64,000 bases of DNA from Cinnamomum chago (GCA_038049695.1 CP142457.1:61500501-61564500); one strand, 5' to 3'. Numbered from the stretch's first letter, positions 1 to 13,120 are shown. Program-made: numbers and translations. The notes: a model not told the origin generated them from the sequence alone.

Positions 1-426
1 GTGGGTTTCACTTGAATGATTTTCCTATTACTGGCAGTAGTACGGATGAAAGGTCTCTTTAGTCTTTACTAATAAGGGTCATGTCCCCATCAGATTATCC
101 TAGACATGGATTTATTTAACTGCGTAAGATTATCTTATGCATTTTTTTATTTTTTTTTTGGTTGAAGATTATCTTAGCACTTGATTTCAACGGTTAAATA
201 ATCTTTTAATTATAAGTTATTTTGAAATTCAATTCAACTGTGAGTAGGGGATTTGATTGATAAGCATCAAATTGGGCATGATATCAAATATCATGGGAAG
301 AAGAGGCAACTGGCCCCAATTAAGTACATGGCATATGCCTTAGAACCATAATCATCATCTTCCTGACCGAATTATATTGAGAGTCAAGCTCCGTCTAACG
401 GTGTTGTTTACTGGAATGTGGTGCAG

Positions 427-1532
427 CTTTATTACAAAGTGTGTCATGGCTAGCGGTTGGAGTGACCCCGGCATCAAGTATCTCCATCCTCACCATGTCT
501 CTCTTCCTTCTCCTTGGAAACCTTGGTGCCTCAATCGTTGAGGTTGCTAACGACGCCCTCGTCGCCGAGACAGGAAAACCAGCCTCCCCCACCTCCTCCG
601 AAGGTGGCGGTGGAGAGCTCCAGTCATTTGTCTGGATGTTAACTTCTATTGGCGGCGCACTCGGAAACCTCTTGGGAGGCATTTGCATCAGTCGGATATC
701 TCCACATTCCATGTTCATCATCTTTGGCCTTGTCCTCGCCCTCCAATTCCTTGCAACCGCTTCCGTCCCTGAGAGCTCCCTCAACCTCCCAAAACCCATA
801 ATTAGTGACAACAAGAAGAAGAACAATAAAAATAAATCATATTCGTCTTCCTCTGGCGGCAGCAACATCAGGAAGCAGCTCTCTCAACTGTCCTTGGCAC
901 TGCAAAGGCCCGATATCGCATACTCTATTGCCTGGTTCACGATGTCGTTTGCCATCATCCCCATCCTCATGGGCACCATGTTCTTCTACCAGACTCAGCA
1001 GCTGCAGCTTGACTCCTCCTTACTTGGGATCTCCAAGGTCTTCGGGCAGGCGGTGATGCTCGCATGGAGCGCCAGCTACAACAGGTGGCTGAAGGCGGTC
1101 CCGGCGAGGAAGCTTATATCTGGGGTGCAGGTGGCCACGGCAGCACTGATGGTGTCGGACGCGCTGTTTGTGAGGAGATTGTACAGGGAGATGGGGGTGT
1201 CAGATGGCACATACGTCGTGGTGTTCTCAGGGCTGCTTGAGGTGTTGCCTCTGTTCAAGGTGCTGCCCTTCAGCGTGTTGATGGCGGGGCTTTGCCCAGC
1301 GGGTTGTGAGGGATCCCTGATGGCATTTGTTATGTCGGCCATAGCCCTTGCCACCATTGTTAGCGGCTATTTGGGCGTCGCCCTTGCTGCCTTTATGGGT
1401 GTCTCTGGCGATGACTTCACTTGCCTGCCTCAGGCCATCCTCATCCAAGCCGCATGCACCCTCCTACCTGTATTTTGGACCTCGTGGATCCCTAATGCTG
1501 CCATTGGGTCCGGCCGTGCCAAGACCGACTAG
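427..1532 (+). CDS. Folate-biopterin transporter (FBT family), 3' exon, 5' end outside window
   Basis: The open frame runs from a 3' splice site (GTGCAG, ending at 426) to TAG at 1530-1532. The first two bases complete a codon from an upstream exon that is not in the window; the frame then reads LLQSVSWLAVGVTPASS. Motifs such as GNLGASIVEVANDALVAE, a hydrophobic segment near 710-760 and several more toward the C-terminus fit the plant FBT family of major facilitator transporters, often called chloroplastic folate-biopterin transporters. About 367 residues are visible against roughly 500 for the family, so about the last two thirds to three quarters are here. A hydrophilic loop with KKKNNKNKSYSSSSGG lies near residues 125-140. 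The gene is GC-rich relative to its flanks, as expected for coding DNA. The family call is firm; the exact member, substrate and plastid location are inferred from the family. Confidence 0.85.
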
Positions 1533-3730
1533 AGTTAGGACTTTGGAGCAGAAAGAAACAACATGTCCCCGAGCATGTATGTAGCAGCATAGCCATTCAT
1601 TCATTCCCTCCCCTGCCATCCATTGCTGCTGTCTGCTGCTTTTACTTCTGCTAGGATATTCGTTACTTGGCAGTAGATGCTTTTCCTCTTGATCAGCAGG
1701 TCCTCACTTTGTCTATCTTACGTACGTACATACATAGAAGTTCATTTTACTTGTCTTGGAGATTCTTTATTTGATAACAAGGTCGGAAGATAAGTAGCAT
1801 CTGAATGCCAATAGAATTTATTTTTCCCCAATTCCCCTTGTTCTAATGATGCTGCATTGCCACCATGAGAGAAACTTCAGTTGTACACTGCTCCTAGCCA
1901 TCTGATTAAGATTGCAAGTGTAGGGGCCCTTGTGCGCGCTGGAATTTATTCCTAGCATTTTGGAAAGGGAACTAACATATTTTCAGCATTTGCTTTAGGT
2001 GGTGGGGACTTTAGTCTATAATGTTTAATTAGCACCAAAAGGTGTTTGTCTCTGAAGTCTGAATCGTCAAGGCTTAGTCAGGAATACGCTCCACATTGTG
2101 GACCTTCTTGCGTTTGAATTTTTAAATAAGACAATGTTCTGCATGGGACTATCTCATTCTCATCTAGCAACAAGTATGTTCTGCATGGGACTATCTAATT
2201 CTCACCTAGCAACAAGTAATTCGGCACACACTGCATTCAAAGTCAGGAAAACCCTATTTAACTTGATGTGGATGTTCATTTTGTCTTGTGGTTGTTGATT
2301 TGGGCGTGACATCACTTGTGGTGGGTGGTTTCAAGAACTTTGATTTCGTGTTTATTTGAAATGGATGATTATTGAAAATGCAAAAGGATTTATATAGGAA
2401 TTCACATAAAAGACAAACGATGTCATTTGTCTTACATAGGAATCCTTTTACGTAATTGCTGCTAACAATCAAGCACGGTAATTTTAACAATATACACACT
2501 TCAGTTGCATATATAATAAGCATGATTTTGATTCATATGTACTGCTTGTGAAATAATAAGGCCCTTATATGGTTATTATTTGTGTATATGCACATTGAAA
2601 TATAAAGTGATCATCAATGTTTATTGTTAATTAGCAGAGGAAAAGGGTTTAAGACATCACAGTAGAGTTCAAATGCCCATTTTAAGTCAAAAGAAGTCAT
2701 CCATATTCAGTAGGGCATGATCTGAAACTCAATCTATATGAAAGCCACGACTGCACAGTCAGGTAACACTCAAATGCAAGACTCATACAATGTACACGAT
2801 GCATATAGACATAAAGGCTAGAGCATTAATATCTTACAGATACTTTGTAGCATGAATATCTTTCCGATGGTATAATTGAAAATGCTTTATAAAGCTAATT
2901 TGGCTGTACCTGGCACTAATAGGGTGACAAGGGACATTATAAAGAGCTCATAGTTCTTTTCTTTTTTTTGTGTGTGTGTGTGTGGGTGAAAGTTCTGTTA
3001 ATGATTGGAGTAAGAACTCTCCAATATTGTACCATGTACATCAAGGCGCCTAATTCCCATCCCTCAAGTCATTCACTTGCTTTAGACAAGTTATATAAGA
3101 AAGATGTCAAGGTGAGCAACCATAGCCCACATTAAATGTCTAATGGTTGATGAGAACTTGCGAGAACCTTGAATGGTCTGAGCTAATTTTGTTGGCAAAA
3201 TGACAGTTTTTGCATGAAAATGAAAAGCTAAAAGATTGTTATAGGTCCACCAAGTTTTCCAATGGTTGGCATAGATCAAAATGTCTCCCCATCCAATGGG
3301 ATTACTAGTTGCTATCCAATGAGGGTGCCGACTCAAGCCACAAATGCCTACAGTGCAAACTAGTTCTCAACCAACATGTTGCTCCCAACCCCTGTCCTGG
3401 AAACCAGCTCATTTATTGGTTGGTTTGTTTGCACCAAAATCAGTCCCTTGTAGCGTTCTGAACTCGGCGTCAAACAGATGTTTTTTTTTTTTCTTTGCTC
3501 CATTGCTCTCCCATTACAGAACCCATTTTCAGATTCTCTTGCAGTGGATTGTTGCCATTTCCCAGCCTCCCCTGTCCCCACCTGCAATGTGACCTCAACT
3601 AACCAAGTGCTAGAACTAGCAACCATCCAATCCTGTAAAATTGTGCAACCAGTGTAGCCTCCGCCATCCAAAGCCATACTGTGCTCCCAACATCCATATC
3701 AAGACCCTGTGCTTGTAGCGCTCACACCCA
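1533..3730. other. Intergenic spacer after the FBT gene
   Basis: This stretch holds the probable 3' UTR of the FBT gene and AT-rich spacer. I see no coding region: short open frames here lack codon structure and recognisable domains. It contains a 42-bp tandem duplication (listed separately), a short (GT)n tract near 2970-2985 and poly(T) near 3481-3491. Confidence 0.6.
2134..2217. repeat. Two-copy 42-bp tandem repeat
   Basis: Units 2134-2175 and 2176-2217 both begin ATGTTCTGCATGGGACTATC and end AGCAACAAGT. I count two differences. The 42-bp length keeps a reading frame open through both copies, but no coding signal is seen. Confidence 0.9.
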
Positions 3731-3749
3731 ACTATTGACAAAAAAAAGA

Positions 3750-4060
3750 ACAGAGCAGCTGACAGTTAAGTTTGTTACAAACTACTTCAGCTGAAAACCG
3801 TTTTTATTCAGCTGAACTGTAGTTATTCTGTTTAGTGTAATGGTTGCAGCTGAAACTAAATGAGCTTCTTATTTCCCATATTTCCGTTGTAACCTCTTTT
3901 GATTCTGTTATTACCTCTGTAAAGAAGTCTATAAAAGAGATTCTCAGCTCTATATGAAGTTATGTTGAATGAAAGATCCAATAGAGCTTTTCTCCTCTCC
4001 TCTTTCTCAGTTAGTCCCCTCCTACAGTTCATCTCTCTCTCTCTCTTGTTATCTCCAACA
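3750..4060 (+). repeat. LTR-like fragment (candidate)
   Basis: An AT-rich block contains a TATA-like CTATAAAAGAGA at about 3930, then a GAATGAAAGATCC-type segment and a CT-rich end (CTCTCTCTCTCTTGTTATC). This arrangement is typical of the U3-R-U5 of plant LTR retrotransposons. I could not find a matching second LTR, a clean target duplication or a primer binding site. It may be a decayed solo LTR or only a promoter-like spacer. Confidence 0.3.
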
Positions 4061-5662
4061 CCCACCAATGGGGGCGAGAAAAGCAGAAGAAGAACGGAAA
4101 CAAGGAAATGAAAGAAGGAGGTTTCAATCTTGGAAACTCTGAAGAAAATAGGAAACTTGAACTTAGCATGGGAGAACTGAAAATGAGGTTAAAAAGAATA
4201 ATGGAAATGACAGATGAAGAAAGAAGTAAGTGGACGAAGTTATCCATACCTATGGCCCTAGTTTGGAAACCGTTGAGCTTGCTGAGGTACTCAGAAAATC
4301 CATCGGGTTGCATGACTGAATGACACGACTCGAGCCCGAGATTATGATTAATCTGAATTAACCCCGAATTGCATTCCATACTTGCTCCCGTGAACTTCAA
4401 TCAAATAAGATTCACGAAGAATATCAATTACACATTATGCGGAATTATAACAAATAAGCATTGTCCAACGAATAACAAAATTTCATTTACATTATGTACA
4501 ACATCCACTAGCTTATTTAAATACAATGCAAGGATGAAAAGTGTGAAACGTTTCCAATACAAATTCCATTTTCAAAAAGTTTATTTACTGTTTTCTTTCT
4601 CAATATCATATTCAGATGATATCAAATCATCTCCACTTAGCTAATCCTCCTGGAGGAACCGGAGCGGTCGTCTCCGCTGGCGCTCTGGCCTCTAAAAGAC
4701 CAGCATGTGCAGCTGAGCTTGTAATGTCATCAATAACACTGTGAATTTGACAATTCAGCAATGTATAAATAAATACATGATTGTACATGCTAATTATACA
4801 TTTAACCTGTCTAATTCAATGTTAGACCAATACAAATATAATTCCATTCAGAATCAATGAGAGTCTTATTCAAATTTGACAAACTACAATAACATTTCAA
4901 ATCAAATCACATCTTCCATACAGAATGAATTATATATTGTGTGATTTATCAGTGCCCAGGCCAGGGACCACTGACATTACCACGGAGCTCCGGAACACTC
5001 CCAAATCATCTGTTGTAGCAAGAACAACTCTAATGAGCTTTAAGAAATCACTATGTAGTGCCATACTCAAGAAACAATACAGTTTAACATATTAATTCCG
5101 TTCAATTACAAATTAACGGATTCAACTCAATAAATAAGTCTTTTAGAATTCAATTCAAGTTATGATCCATTTCGAGTACAATTCAATGTATAATTTCAAT
5201 TAAGTAATACCAACCATTTAGGTGTAATCATCGGTTATTTAATGTACGTGTTATTCTCGATGGACACCACATTTTATAAAATTTGTACATTAAAGTCCCT
5301 TTAATTAACACCCATGGAGGCGTAGTTTATAACAAATGAACAATTAAAACATTTTTGAAACAATGTTCAAAGTTATCAATAATTCTCCTTTTCATTGTTC
5401 ATTAAGCTTAACAACTCTCAATTACTGTATAATTAGTCTCAAGACTAATTTATAGACCTATTTAAATGCATAGGAAGAGCTTTTGATTCAAATAGAATCA
5501 CCTCAGTTTGGACTCATTTTTTAGTCATTGGATCGATTGAAAATGTGGACCATTAAATTCTACGTTCTAAGAGCTTTCTATTGATATATAGAACTCCAAA
5601 ATCCGACATATGGATAAAAAGTTATGGCAATTTGAAAATCCGTCAAATTCAACTATCTGTCA

Positions 5663-5790
5663 AGAGTTTGAACGTTCAGTACAAGAGTTCGAAACAAGAG
5701 TTCAAACGTTCAGATTAAGAGTTCGAACGTTCGAGTGCAGTACGATTCAAGAAAACAACCAGCAAGGCCAAGAGTTCAAACGTTCGAGTG
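5663..5790. repeat. Short array of AGAGTTCGAACGTTC-like motifs
   Basis: The near-palindromic motif AGAGTTYRAACGTTCRA recurs about five times at intervals of 15-60 bp (near 5660, 5695, 5718 and 5770, for example). The core TTCGAACGTTCGA is self-complementary. No coding role is evident; it sits within retroelement-like DNA. Confidence 0.6.
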
Positions 5791-7489
5791 CAGATTTCTT
5801 AGAAAAGAACATGTACAGTTATGTTTTGCACTGAACTTTTTCTCACCTTTCCTACTCATCTCTAGGTCTTTCCAAAGACCATTTAAACATGATTTGAGTC
5901 TCTAATATTCCATAAACAATTCATTCATCATTTATAACCCAATGGAAATTGTTTACAAAAGCAGACTAATGAACAATTACAAGCATATATACATAAGAAC
6001 TTATTTTACTTGCAATAAAATTTTAGAACCTCCTGTTCTCTTCCTTAAACATCATTTCTCATAAGATTAACACTTCTATTTATCGTGTAATCACTTCAAA
6101 TACCATTCAAATGATCCACAAATCAAATCAAATCATTTCTATACAAATCAATTGAAATCATATCTAATGATAAGAAACTCATATCAAATAGCAATTTAAT
6201 CACAAGTACTGTTTATACTTGCCTTTAATTAATGTTTAACACAAAACCCCTTTTCTTAGTTTGGTCTTGAGATCAAAATCTCTTTAATCCAAACCCTAAT
6301 TCCATGAAAACAATCAAAACGAATTCCTTATAACTATTTATACTATAAACCATTCCAAATCACTTAATAGAACTCAAAAGTTTTATAAAAACAACTGAAT
6401 ACTTACTTGAAGCCTTAAGAAAAAGAAATACAAAGCTTTCCTCAAACTTTAACTTCAAGAAGATTGAAGAACATGATGAAAAAGATGTAGAAATCAAAAC
6501 CTAGGCTTAGCTTCAACTGTTCTGGAATGAAATGAACTGAATGAAATGGGTTCTGGCCCTTCTGGGTACTTCTCCAACCTTATAACAGAATTTTTATAAT
6601 TAAACCTCACTCTTAATACTTATTCCCAATTTGAGTCAATTCAATACTCATTTGACTCATTTTAAGTCAAACGAAAATGTGTGTGTTACGAAAGTTGTTG
6701 TACTCATCGAAATACACATGATGGTATCAATTTTTACCACATTAGACGAAATACACGAAAATTCATATTTACAGAAAAATCCTTAATCTCTTTAATTTGG
6801 GTTTAAAATCAGCTCAATTAAGTCAATTCCTTTCAAACTCATTCCATTATGCTTAACTCACTCACTTGTGACTAATTTGATCTACTTTGATGACTAACCA
6901 CAATTTACTTAATTAATCCACACTAATCTCAATTAATTAGTGCTAAACGTGATTAGTTCGAGACGGGTGAAAGACCGGGATCCGAACCCTAAGGGGGGGT
7001 GAATAGGGTGAGCTTCAAATTAGTAACCAATTATGACCAATTTTAACTTCTTTAATCCAAGTTAGTTACAAGTGATGATTATCAAACTAAATGCGGAAAC
7101 TAACCAAAACAATCACCACAAAGCATGCACCATCACACAAAATTTTATAGTAGTTCGGCCTCAATGCCTACATTCACTACCGGCTTGTGTTCCTGCACCC
7201 CACCGGATTTCCACTATATATGTTTTTTAATAGGTTCAACAATAACCTTTACATCATACTTTCCAAGGCTAAGCAATAATCTCTTACACTATACTTTTCT
7301 TAGGCTAATCAATAACCTTTGCAACCAAAAGGTTGGTTATCTCTTTAAGTAGTGTCTAGAATACGCTTGATGGAGATACAATTTTAGCTCAATACAATGC
7401 CTCTTAATTATACGGATATGAAAGTGAAAATCTAATTCACACACACACACACACTGTGAATGCAAAGATGAATGCATAATGTGTATGTA

Positions 7490-8060
7490 TGATGTCTTCA
7501 ATCAATTTGAAAATAAAACCTCATAAATGTATGCCAAAGGCTTTTAAAAGTTTTAACTCATAAAAACATTTATGATTGAGGAAATAATGCTAATCACATG
7601 TTAAAAATAACTTGTAAAAGATATACCTATGTATTCCAAACAAGTTGTGAAATTCTAAGAACAAAACATGTGATGCATAAGGATTTCAATCAAATTAACA
7701 ATATAGCTCAATATATGTATGCTAAAAGCATTTGAAAGTGTAAAACACAAAAATAAATTTGATTGAAGTTAATGGACAAATCATATGTAATTATAAATTC
7801 AACTTGAAAATGATATACCTATCAATGCTAAGCAAGTTCTGAAACTTTAAAACAAAAGTACATATGATTTGTGAAGTTGTTGAATCCAAAACATAAGATA
7901 GATTTAAAAATGATTTTCTTATGATGAAAAACAACAACCAAAGATTCAACCAAGTATATGAATCATGTTACATATAATTTCAAAGATGTTTTCAATAACA
8001 TGATTTACTTAGATATACCAATTTGAGTATTACTTGGTTTGAATCAAGGTGATGCATCCA
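7490..8060. repeat. Degenerate ~190-200-bp direct repeats
   Basis: ATATACCTA/ATATACC blocks occur at about 7621, 7813 and 8013. They are followed by CAAGTT-TGAAA-type text and preceded by CAATCAA..TATGTATGC..AAAGC..TTTGAAAG-type text. The period is about 192 then 200 bp. Internal repeats of this kind are common in long LTRs and 3' noncoding parts of plant retroelements. Confidence 0.6.
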
Positions 8061-8500
8061 AAATAATCAATCAATTCAAAATATATACATGTTAAGGACA
8101 CAACAAATCATAGTTTATCATGCTAGAAAAGATTTATCAATAATTAAAGTAAAGCATGAAAACATATGATTAAGAAAAGTAAAGCTTACTTAGTAATTTA
8201 ACTCAATGGAACCAAGCTTTAACTTTCCAAATGACCCCTATCATCCTTTGGCTCATTCCCCCTTGATTGGCCTCAAAACATCTCAAGGAGGGCCTCTTAG
8301 TTCCTCAATTTTTTCAAATGAATGAACTTGCTTTTATACTAAAAAAATGAGTTTCTGCAAGTCCCCGATCGACTTGCACATTTTTCCGGTCGATCTAAGC
8401 TCAACTGTCATAAATTTGACCATTTGAAAAAGAGCTCAAGGGGACCAATTTCCCCTAAAAAGCATATTAAAAGACAATTCTTTGTGGAGAATTTTGGGCC

Positions 8501-11387
8501 AATGAATGAAGCTTGAAATCATGATTTAAATCAAACTAAGAGGTTTAAAAACATGAAACATAAAAAGCCTAAAATGATTTGAAAGATTTAAAACTCATAT
8601 GCTTGCTTGATTCATAAAACTTCTTTTCAAAACTAATTGTATCCAACTTTAAAATCAAAACATGCATAAATCAATATTTCTACAAAACTAAAAAACAGTA
8701 CATGTGAAAATCAAGATTTCAAGATTTTCTAAATCAATGCATGTTGAAAATTCAAATGATGCTAAAATGATAATGTATCTATCAAATTGCAATAACACAA
8801 AATCCCTAACAACGGGGTGTAACATTGAAATTCCCAAATACTCATCCCTATTGTCGTCTGGTATTTACAAATGTCATGTTTCTTTACAGAATTCTAAAAT
8901 TTCCACCACTTAAATAGTCTCAAATGACCTTTAGAATTCCTAAAATCTCAACAATTTTGTTTTTTGCCGAAATTTCTGGAAAGAACAAAGGAGGTCCAAA
9001 AGTCACGGAAGGCCTTTGGAATTTCCAAAATTCCAACCCCTATAGCATTTCAAAATGCTGGCAGTGGAGGTTTTCAGAATTCTAGCGGGGGGACAACATT
9101 TGAGCCATGTTTTGTTGCAGGCATCCGGGGATATCTTGTTTGAAGTGTTTGGAATCTCCAAATGGTGTCCCCAAGTAAATTCCAAAATGCGAAAGCCCAA
9201 TTTAACATTTAGAATATTGTAATTGTGAGAATTTACAAGGCTAAAAGGGGCTTGATATTCAAAACTCTAGTAATCAAGTAGAGCATTTGGAATGCTCTGG
9301 GGACATCATCTGAAACCAATATTTGAAATTCCCAACACACACAATTCTTGTCAAAATCTCTTCTAAGCGAACAAGCCCTTAGAGCTTAGATGATTCTCAT
9401 AATTCTTTTTTAGAAATAGGCCCCTAAGGGGTTGGAATTCTGAGAATTTTAAAGGCTTTTTGTGACTTTTCAAATGGGTTGAAATTCTAAGATTTTGCGA
9501 TGGAAGAAAGGATTTTGAAATGCTAAGTGGACAAGTTGTCATATCATGTTAAGAATTCCATTTTTAGAAATTATTGTAAAAAATGCTTGTCAGGCCATAT
9601 CTGATTGCAAGCAAATTTGTCAAGATGTCTTTGTTTAGAATTTCTAACTAGTGTGCCCGTGTTGTTCTCTGAAATTCGAAATACCTTGCTTCAATGAGAA
9701 AAATTCTTTAAAATGGCATTCAAATGATAGTTTTTCCATGAAGAGTTTTAAGATATTCACTTTTTTTAACATTAATCAGCCTTGGGAATTCCAAATGCTT
9801 CGGGACAAGAAATTCCAAAATGCTTAGGCCCCAAAATCCATACATTTGGCCCATTTGGCTACAAGTATTTAGAGATATCATGTTTGGACAATTCCTATAA
9901 ACTCGTATGGCTCATTAAGGGCACTACTTTATTAAAAATTTAAACCTTTCAAAATAGACAAATTTCACTCCAATATTCGTAAAAGTTGGTTCAGGCCATT
10001 GAAGACCATTTGGTACAGTGGATAATCTATAACCCTTTCTTTAATGAGCCTTAAAACAGGCTGTAAGTCTCTTTTTCTTCTCCTCTTTTAAGTCCTTCTC
10101 AAAGCCCTGAAATCTACACCTATCAAAATCCCAACTTGACATCCTTCAACATTTAAATATTAAATCCCCCTTTTTTTCTTTTTTTTTTCAATTTCCCTTG
10201 CTCCCCCTTTAATCCCCCCACCCTTCTAAGTAAAAAATAATAATAATAATAATGGAGAGGACCAAGGAGAGACCAGCTTCTCCTTCTTTTCATTTCAACA
10301 TTACAAATACAAATTTTTTAAAGGTAAACCTCATCTGACTTGATCCAACCTTTGTTGAGTCGGGGATGAGTTCGGGTTTTTAACCCTGAATAGAGCAGCT
10401 CAAGAAGTCACAATCCAGTGATCCAGTGATGCATGGGATAGGATAAATGAGGCCCAACCCATTGTTTCCTTAACCTTTAGGATAACAGCAAAATTTAAAA
10501 GGGAAGTGTTGATAGTGAAATGTAGAATTCTCTGCATCTCCCACTTTTGGTTCATTTTTGAGTTTTCATGCTTGGGGGCATGCCAAACTTTGCTGGTGAC
10601 CGGCGAATTTCAAGCCCTCTTGCACTTTTTCTAACTCGGGTGCCTAATTTCACATGTAGCAAACAGTAACTACCCAATGTCCTGTCAATTAATCAATAAC
10701 TTACGTAAATGACAAGGATGGGACAAGAGCATGAGACAATGCGGTGGAGCTTAATTGATGTAGGCATACTACCTTCCATGGCTTGTTTTTTCCCTCTTCT
10801 TTCTTTCATTTTTTCTTCCTTAACATAGTGACATGTCTCAACTAATTTATCACCTGTCAAGAACAATGAACATCGACTTTAATTTGATGAGACAAAAGGC
10901 ATGCCAGTTGGATAGATGTCGGTACCCAAGCCTTTCTTGGTGAAAAATCTTTTGAGGATATGATGATTCTCAGGCCTCAATCATTTATCACAAATAAATG
11001 TAAATTATGACACAAATCACTGGATTCCCCATCAAATGATCCTCGCCGTTCATATTCTCCAAATGGATGAGAGACTCCTCTTTACTCATCACCATCTAAA
11101 TTGGATTTTGTTCTCACCGACTCTCATTCATCATTTTCAGGATTCATTGGCATTGAGATTACAAACTTGTTCAGATGGCGACCGACGCGTACGTACATGG
11201 GGGCCAACATCAACATCAGGACAAAAGAAGAAAAAGAAGGCTATCAAACCGAGGGAGAAAGCTGGCATGACATCTGTGTCTTCTTTTGTTCTTCGACTGT
11301 CGCTCGATTTAATAGGGTGTGTGAGATGAACACAGGTGCATTGCATAATTTGCATTTGCACTAGAGTGGACAGATATCACAAGCTGC
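8501..11387. other. AT-rich intergenic DNA with recurring GAATTCCAAAATGC-like words
   Basis: No gene is recognised. Between about 8890 and 9830 the words GAATTC(T/C), AATTCCAAAATGC, AAATTCCAAAATGC and CATTTCAAAATGC recur many times on both strands, giving a patchy repeat look. Around 10150-10250 there are poly(T/C) and (AAT)n tracts. The rest is unremarkable spacer. Confidence 0.5.
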
Positions 11388-11395
11388 ATTGCATG

Positions 11396-11811
11396 TACGG
11401 TTGTAAACGGGCCATTTTTGGTATGGTGGGTCCGCCCCCATTTATTTGGTACCGAAATCGTACCGAAATCGTTTAAGAGTAGATCGAACCGGATGTGAAA
11501 TCCAAACGGTTTCTAAATCAATTTTTTGGATTTGAAATCTGACTCGGAACCAAAACCATATAAAAGATCGATCTGAATTTGGGTTCGCGTTCGCGTTTAA
11601 ATCTAGAATAATATTAAAAATATATAATTTTTAAAAGAGATTTTCGAAAATTAAGGTAATATATCGGGTCTTGAGTCTACGGGTCCAAACCAAGATGGAA
11701 CGGAATCCGAACCGATTTACATAACTGAGCCTAAATAACGATCCAGATCCGATTTTTAACGGATTGAAATCTCTGGATAATCAGAAAATCGAATACCTAT
11801 TTACATCTCTA
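11396..11811. mobile_element. hAT-type MITE, 416 bp
   Basis: The element starts TACGGTTGTAAACGG and ends TTTACATCTCTA. The reverse complement of the end is TAGAGATGTAAA, matching the start at 9 of 12 positions. It is flanked by ATTGCATG (11388-11395) and ATTGCATA (11812-11819), an 8-bp target duplication with one mismatch, which is the hAT signature. The interior has ACCGAAATCG repeats and no transposase, so it is non-autonomous. Confidence 0.75.
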
Positions 11812-12565
11812 ATTGCATAGGCCTTTTTATTTTTCTTTCCCGTGCCACTCGGGTGCTGGCTGCTTTGCTAGCTGTGTGACTGTGAACTGAAGTGGAACCC
11901 ACATGATCACTCACAGGAAAAAGCAATGAATGCTCAACTTAATAAAACAGAACCGAATCCCCACCTTTTAAATTGGCAGTGATTGTTTGGATGTGAAGGC
12001 AAAGCTATCATTTCCTAAGATTTCAATTCAAATCTTATACCATTTGCACATCCTTATTAGTTATTACTGCTACGAGTTCTTGGAACAGGAAACTAAAAGG
12101 TGTCCAAATAAAGTATGGCTAAATACTCTCAGAACTATAGGGCCTAAAAAAATTTGGAGAAAAGGGTCAAATGGGCTGGTGAATGCCAGCCACTATGCCT
12201 TACAGTGTGCACTTAGGCTCTATGGGGATGGCAGGCACACGGTCTTGTTCTGACACATCATTGTGCTGTTTTTTGGCTCCATACATGTTACGCATCCCAC
12301 GATGAAGAAAGAAACGTAAATGGAATCTCCCCTTCCTGTCCTCAGTCCTCACATGCTTCCTGGAAGTAGGATGCGTGGAACTCTTACATGAGACTCATTT
12401 ACTGATAATTTAGATTTTGTTTTTAATAAATGTCATCTCTTTTAGTGATATATTTTTAAATTTTTACTTTAATACAAGTTAGTGTCACTATAAGATTAAA
12501 AATAGAATTGAAATGTGATTATTATAATTTTATATATTATTAATTAGGACAATGTTCTAGAGAAA
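11812..12565. other. Intergenic spacer between the 11.4-kb MITE and the 12.6-kb duplication
   Basis: AT-rich spacer with no recognisable gene. Short open frames such as 11987-12253 lack domain similarity and codon structure. The only element signal is the right-hand hAT target duplication at its left edge. Confidence 0.5.
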
Positions 12566-12566
12566 A

Positions 12567-13120
12567 TTGCATATTGCTTGTATATATAGTGGGGCCCACT
12601 TAGATGCTTTCTTATTGATGAGATCGGGTATATGAAAATGTCTCTTTATAGAGAAAGAAGTGAGAAAAAAACAGCAATGTCAGATGATTTCGGTGTTTAG
12701 TTTAACAGCCTTAAGAGTAGTCATTTTAACCATAGATATCTTTGAGATTTCTGATGAAGGATAAAAGTTTGATGAGAGTGAAAGTGGGCTTAACGCTAAG
12801 TAAGGAGGAATAAGGTTAAGAGCATATATGCATTGATCAACGATAAAACCATTCACGACCCATTGCATATTGCTTGTATATATAGTGGGGCCCACTTAGA
12901 GGCTTTTTTATTGATGAGGTCGGGTATATGAAAAGGTCTCTCTATAGTGAAAGAAGTGATAGAAAAAAATCTGCAATGTCAGATGATTTCGGCTTTTTGC
13001 TTAACAGCCTTAAGAGTAATCATGTTAACCATAGATATCTTTGAGATTTCTGATGAAAGATCAAAGTTTGATGAGAGTGAAAGTGGACTTAACTCTAAGT
13101 ACGGAGGAATAAGGTTGAGC
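12567..13120. repeat. Tandem segmental duplication, offset 296 bp
   Basis: The segment beginning TTGCATATTGCTTGTATATA at 12567 recurs at 12863 with high similarity over about 250 bp: shared GTGGGGCCCACTTAGA, CAGCAATGTCAGATGATTTC-type and GAGGAATAAGGTT blocks. The copies differ by scattered substitutions, so the duplication is not very recent. No gene is recognised in the unit. Confidence 0.85.

Larger units (their letters stand above)
4061..8500. mobile_element. Noncoding LTR-retroelement-derived region (decayed)
   Basis: About 4.4 kb contain no credible gene. Several features suggest old LTR or untranslated parts of retrotransposons. The block from about 4320 onward opens with CACGACTCGAGCCCGAG. 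A G-run text near 6990 (CCTAAGGGGGGGTGAATAGG) resembles sequences I associate with LTR-element junctions in many plants. Degenerate direct repeats of about 190-200 bp lie at 7490-8060, and an (AC)n tract near 7440. No gag or pol protein similarity survives. The class (Ty3-like or Copia/SIRE-like) cannot be decided by eye. Confidence 0.4.

Noticed and set aside
395-868. Minus-strand open frame over the FBT exon
   Set aside because: It is the complement of a strongly coding plus-strand exon; its translation has no domain.
3856-4400. Overlapping open frames on both strands near 4.0-4.4 kb
   Set aside because: Low-complexity, no domain; the region looks like LTR or retroelement DNA.
11036-11364. 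Three overlapping open frames near 11.1 kb
   Set aside because: None has recognisable similarity and all three compete for the same DNA; chance frames.
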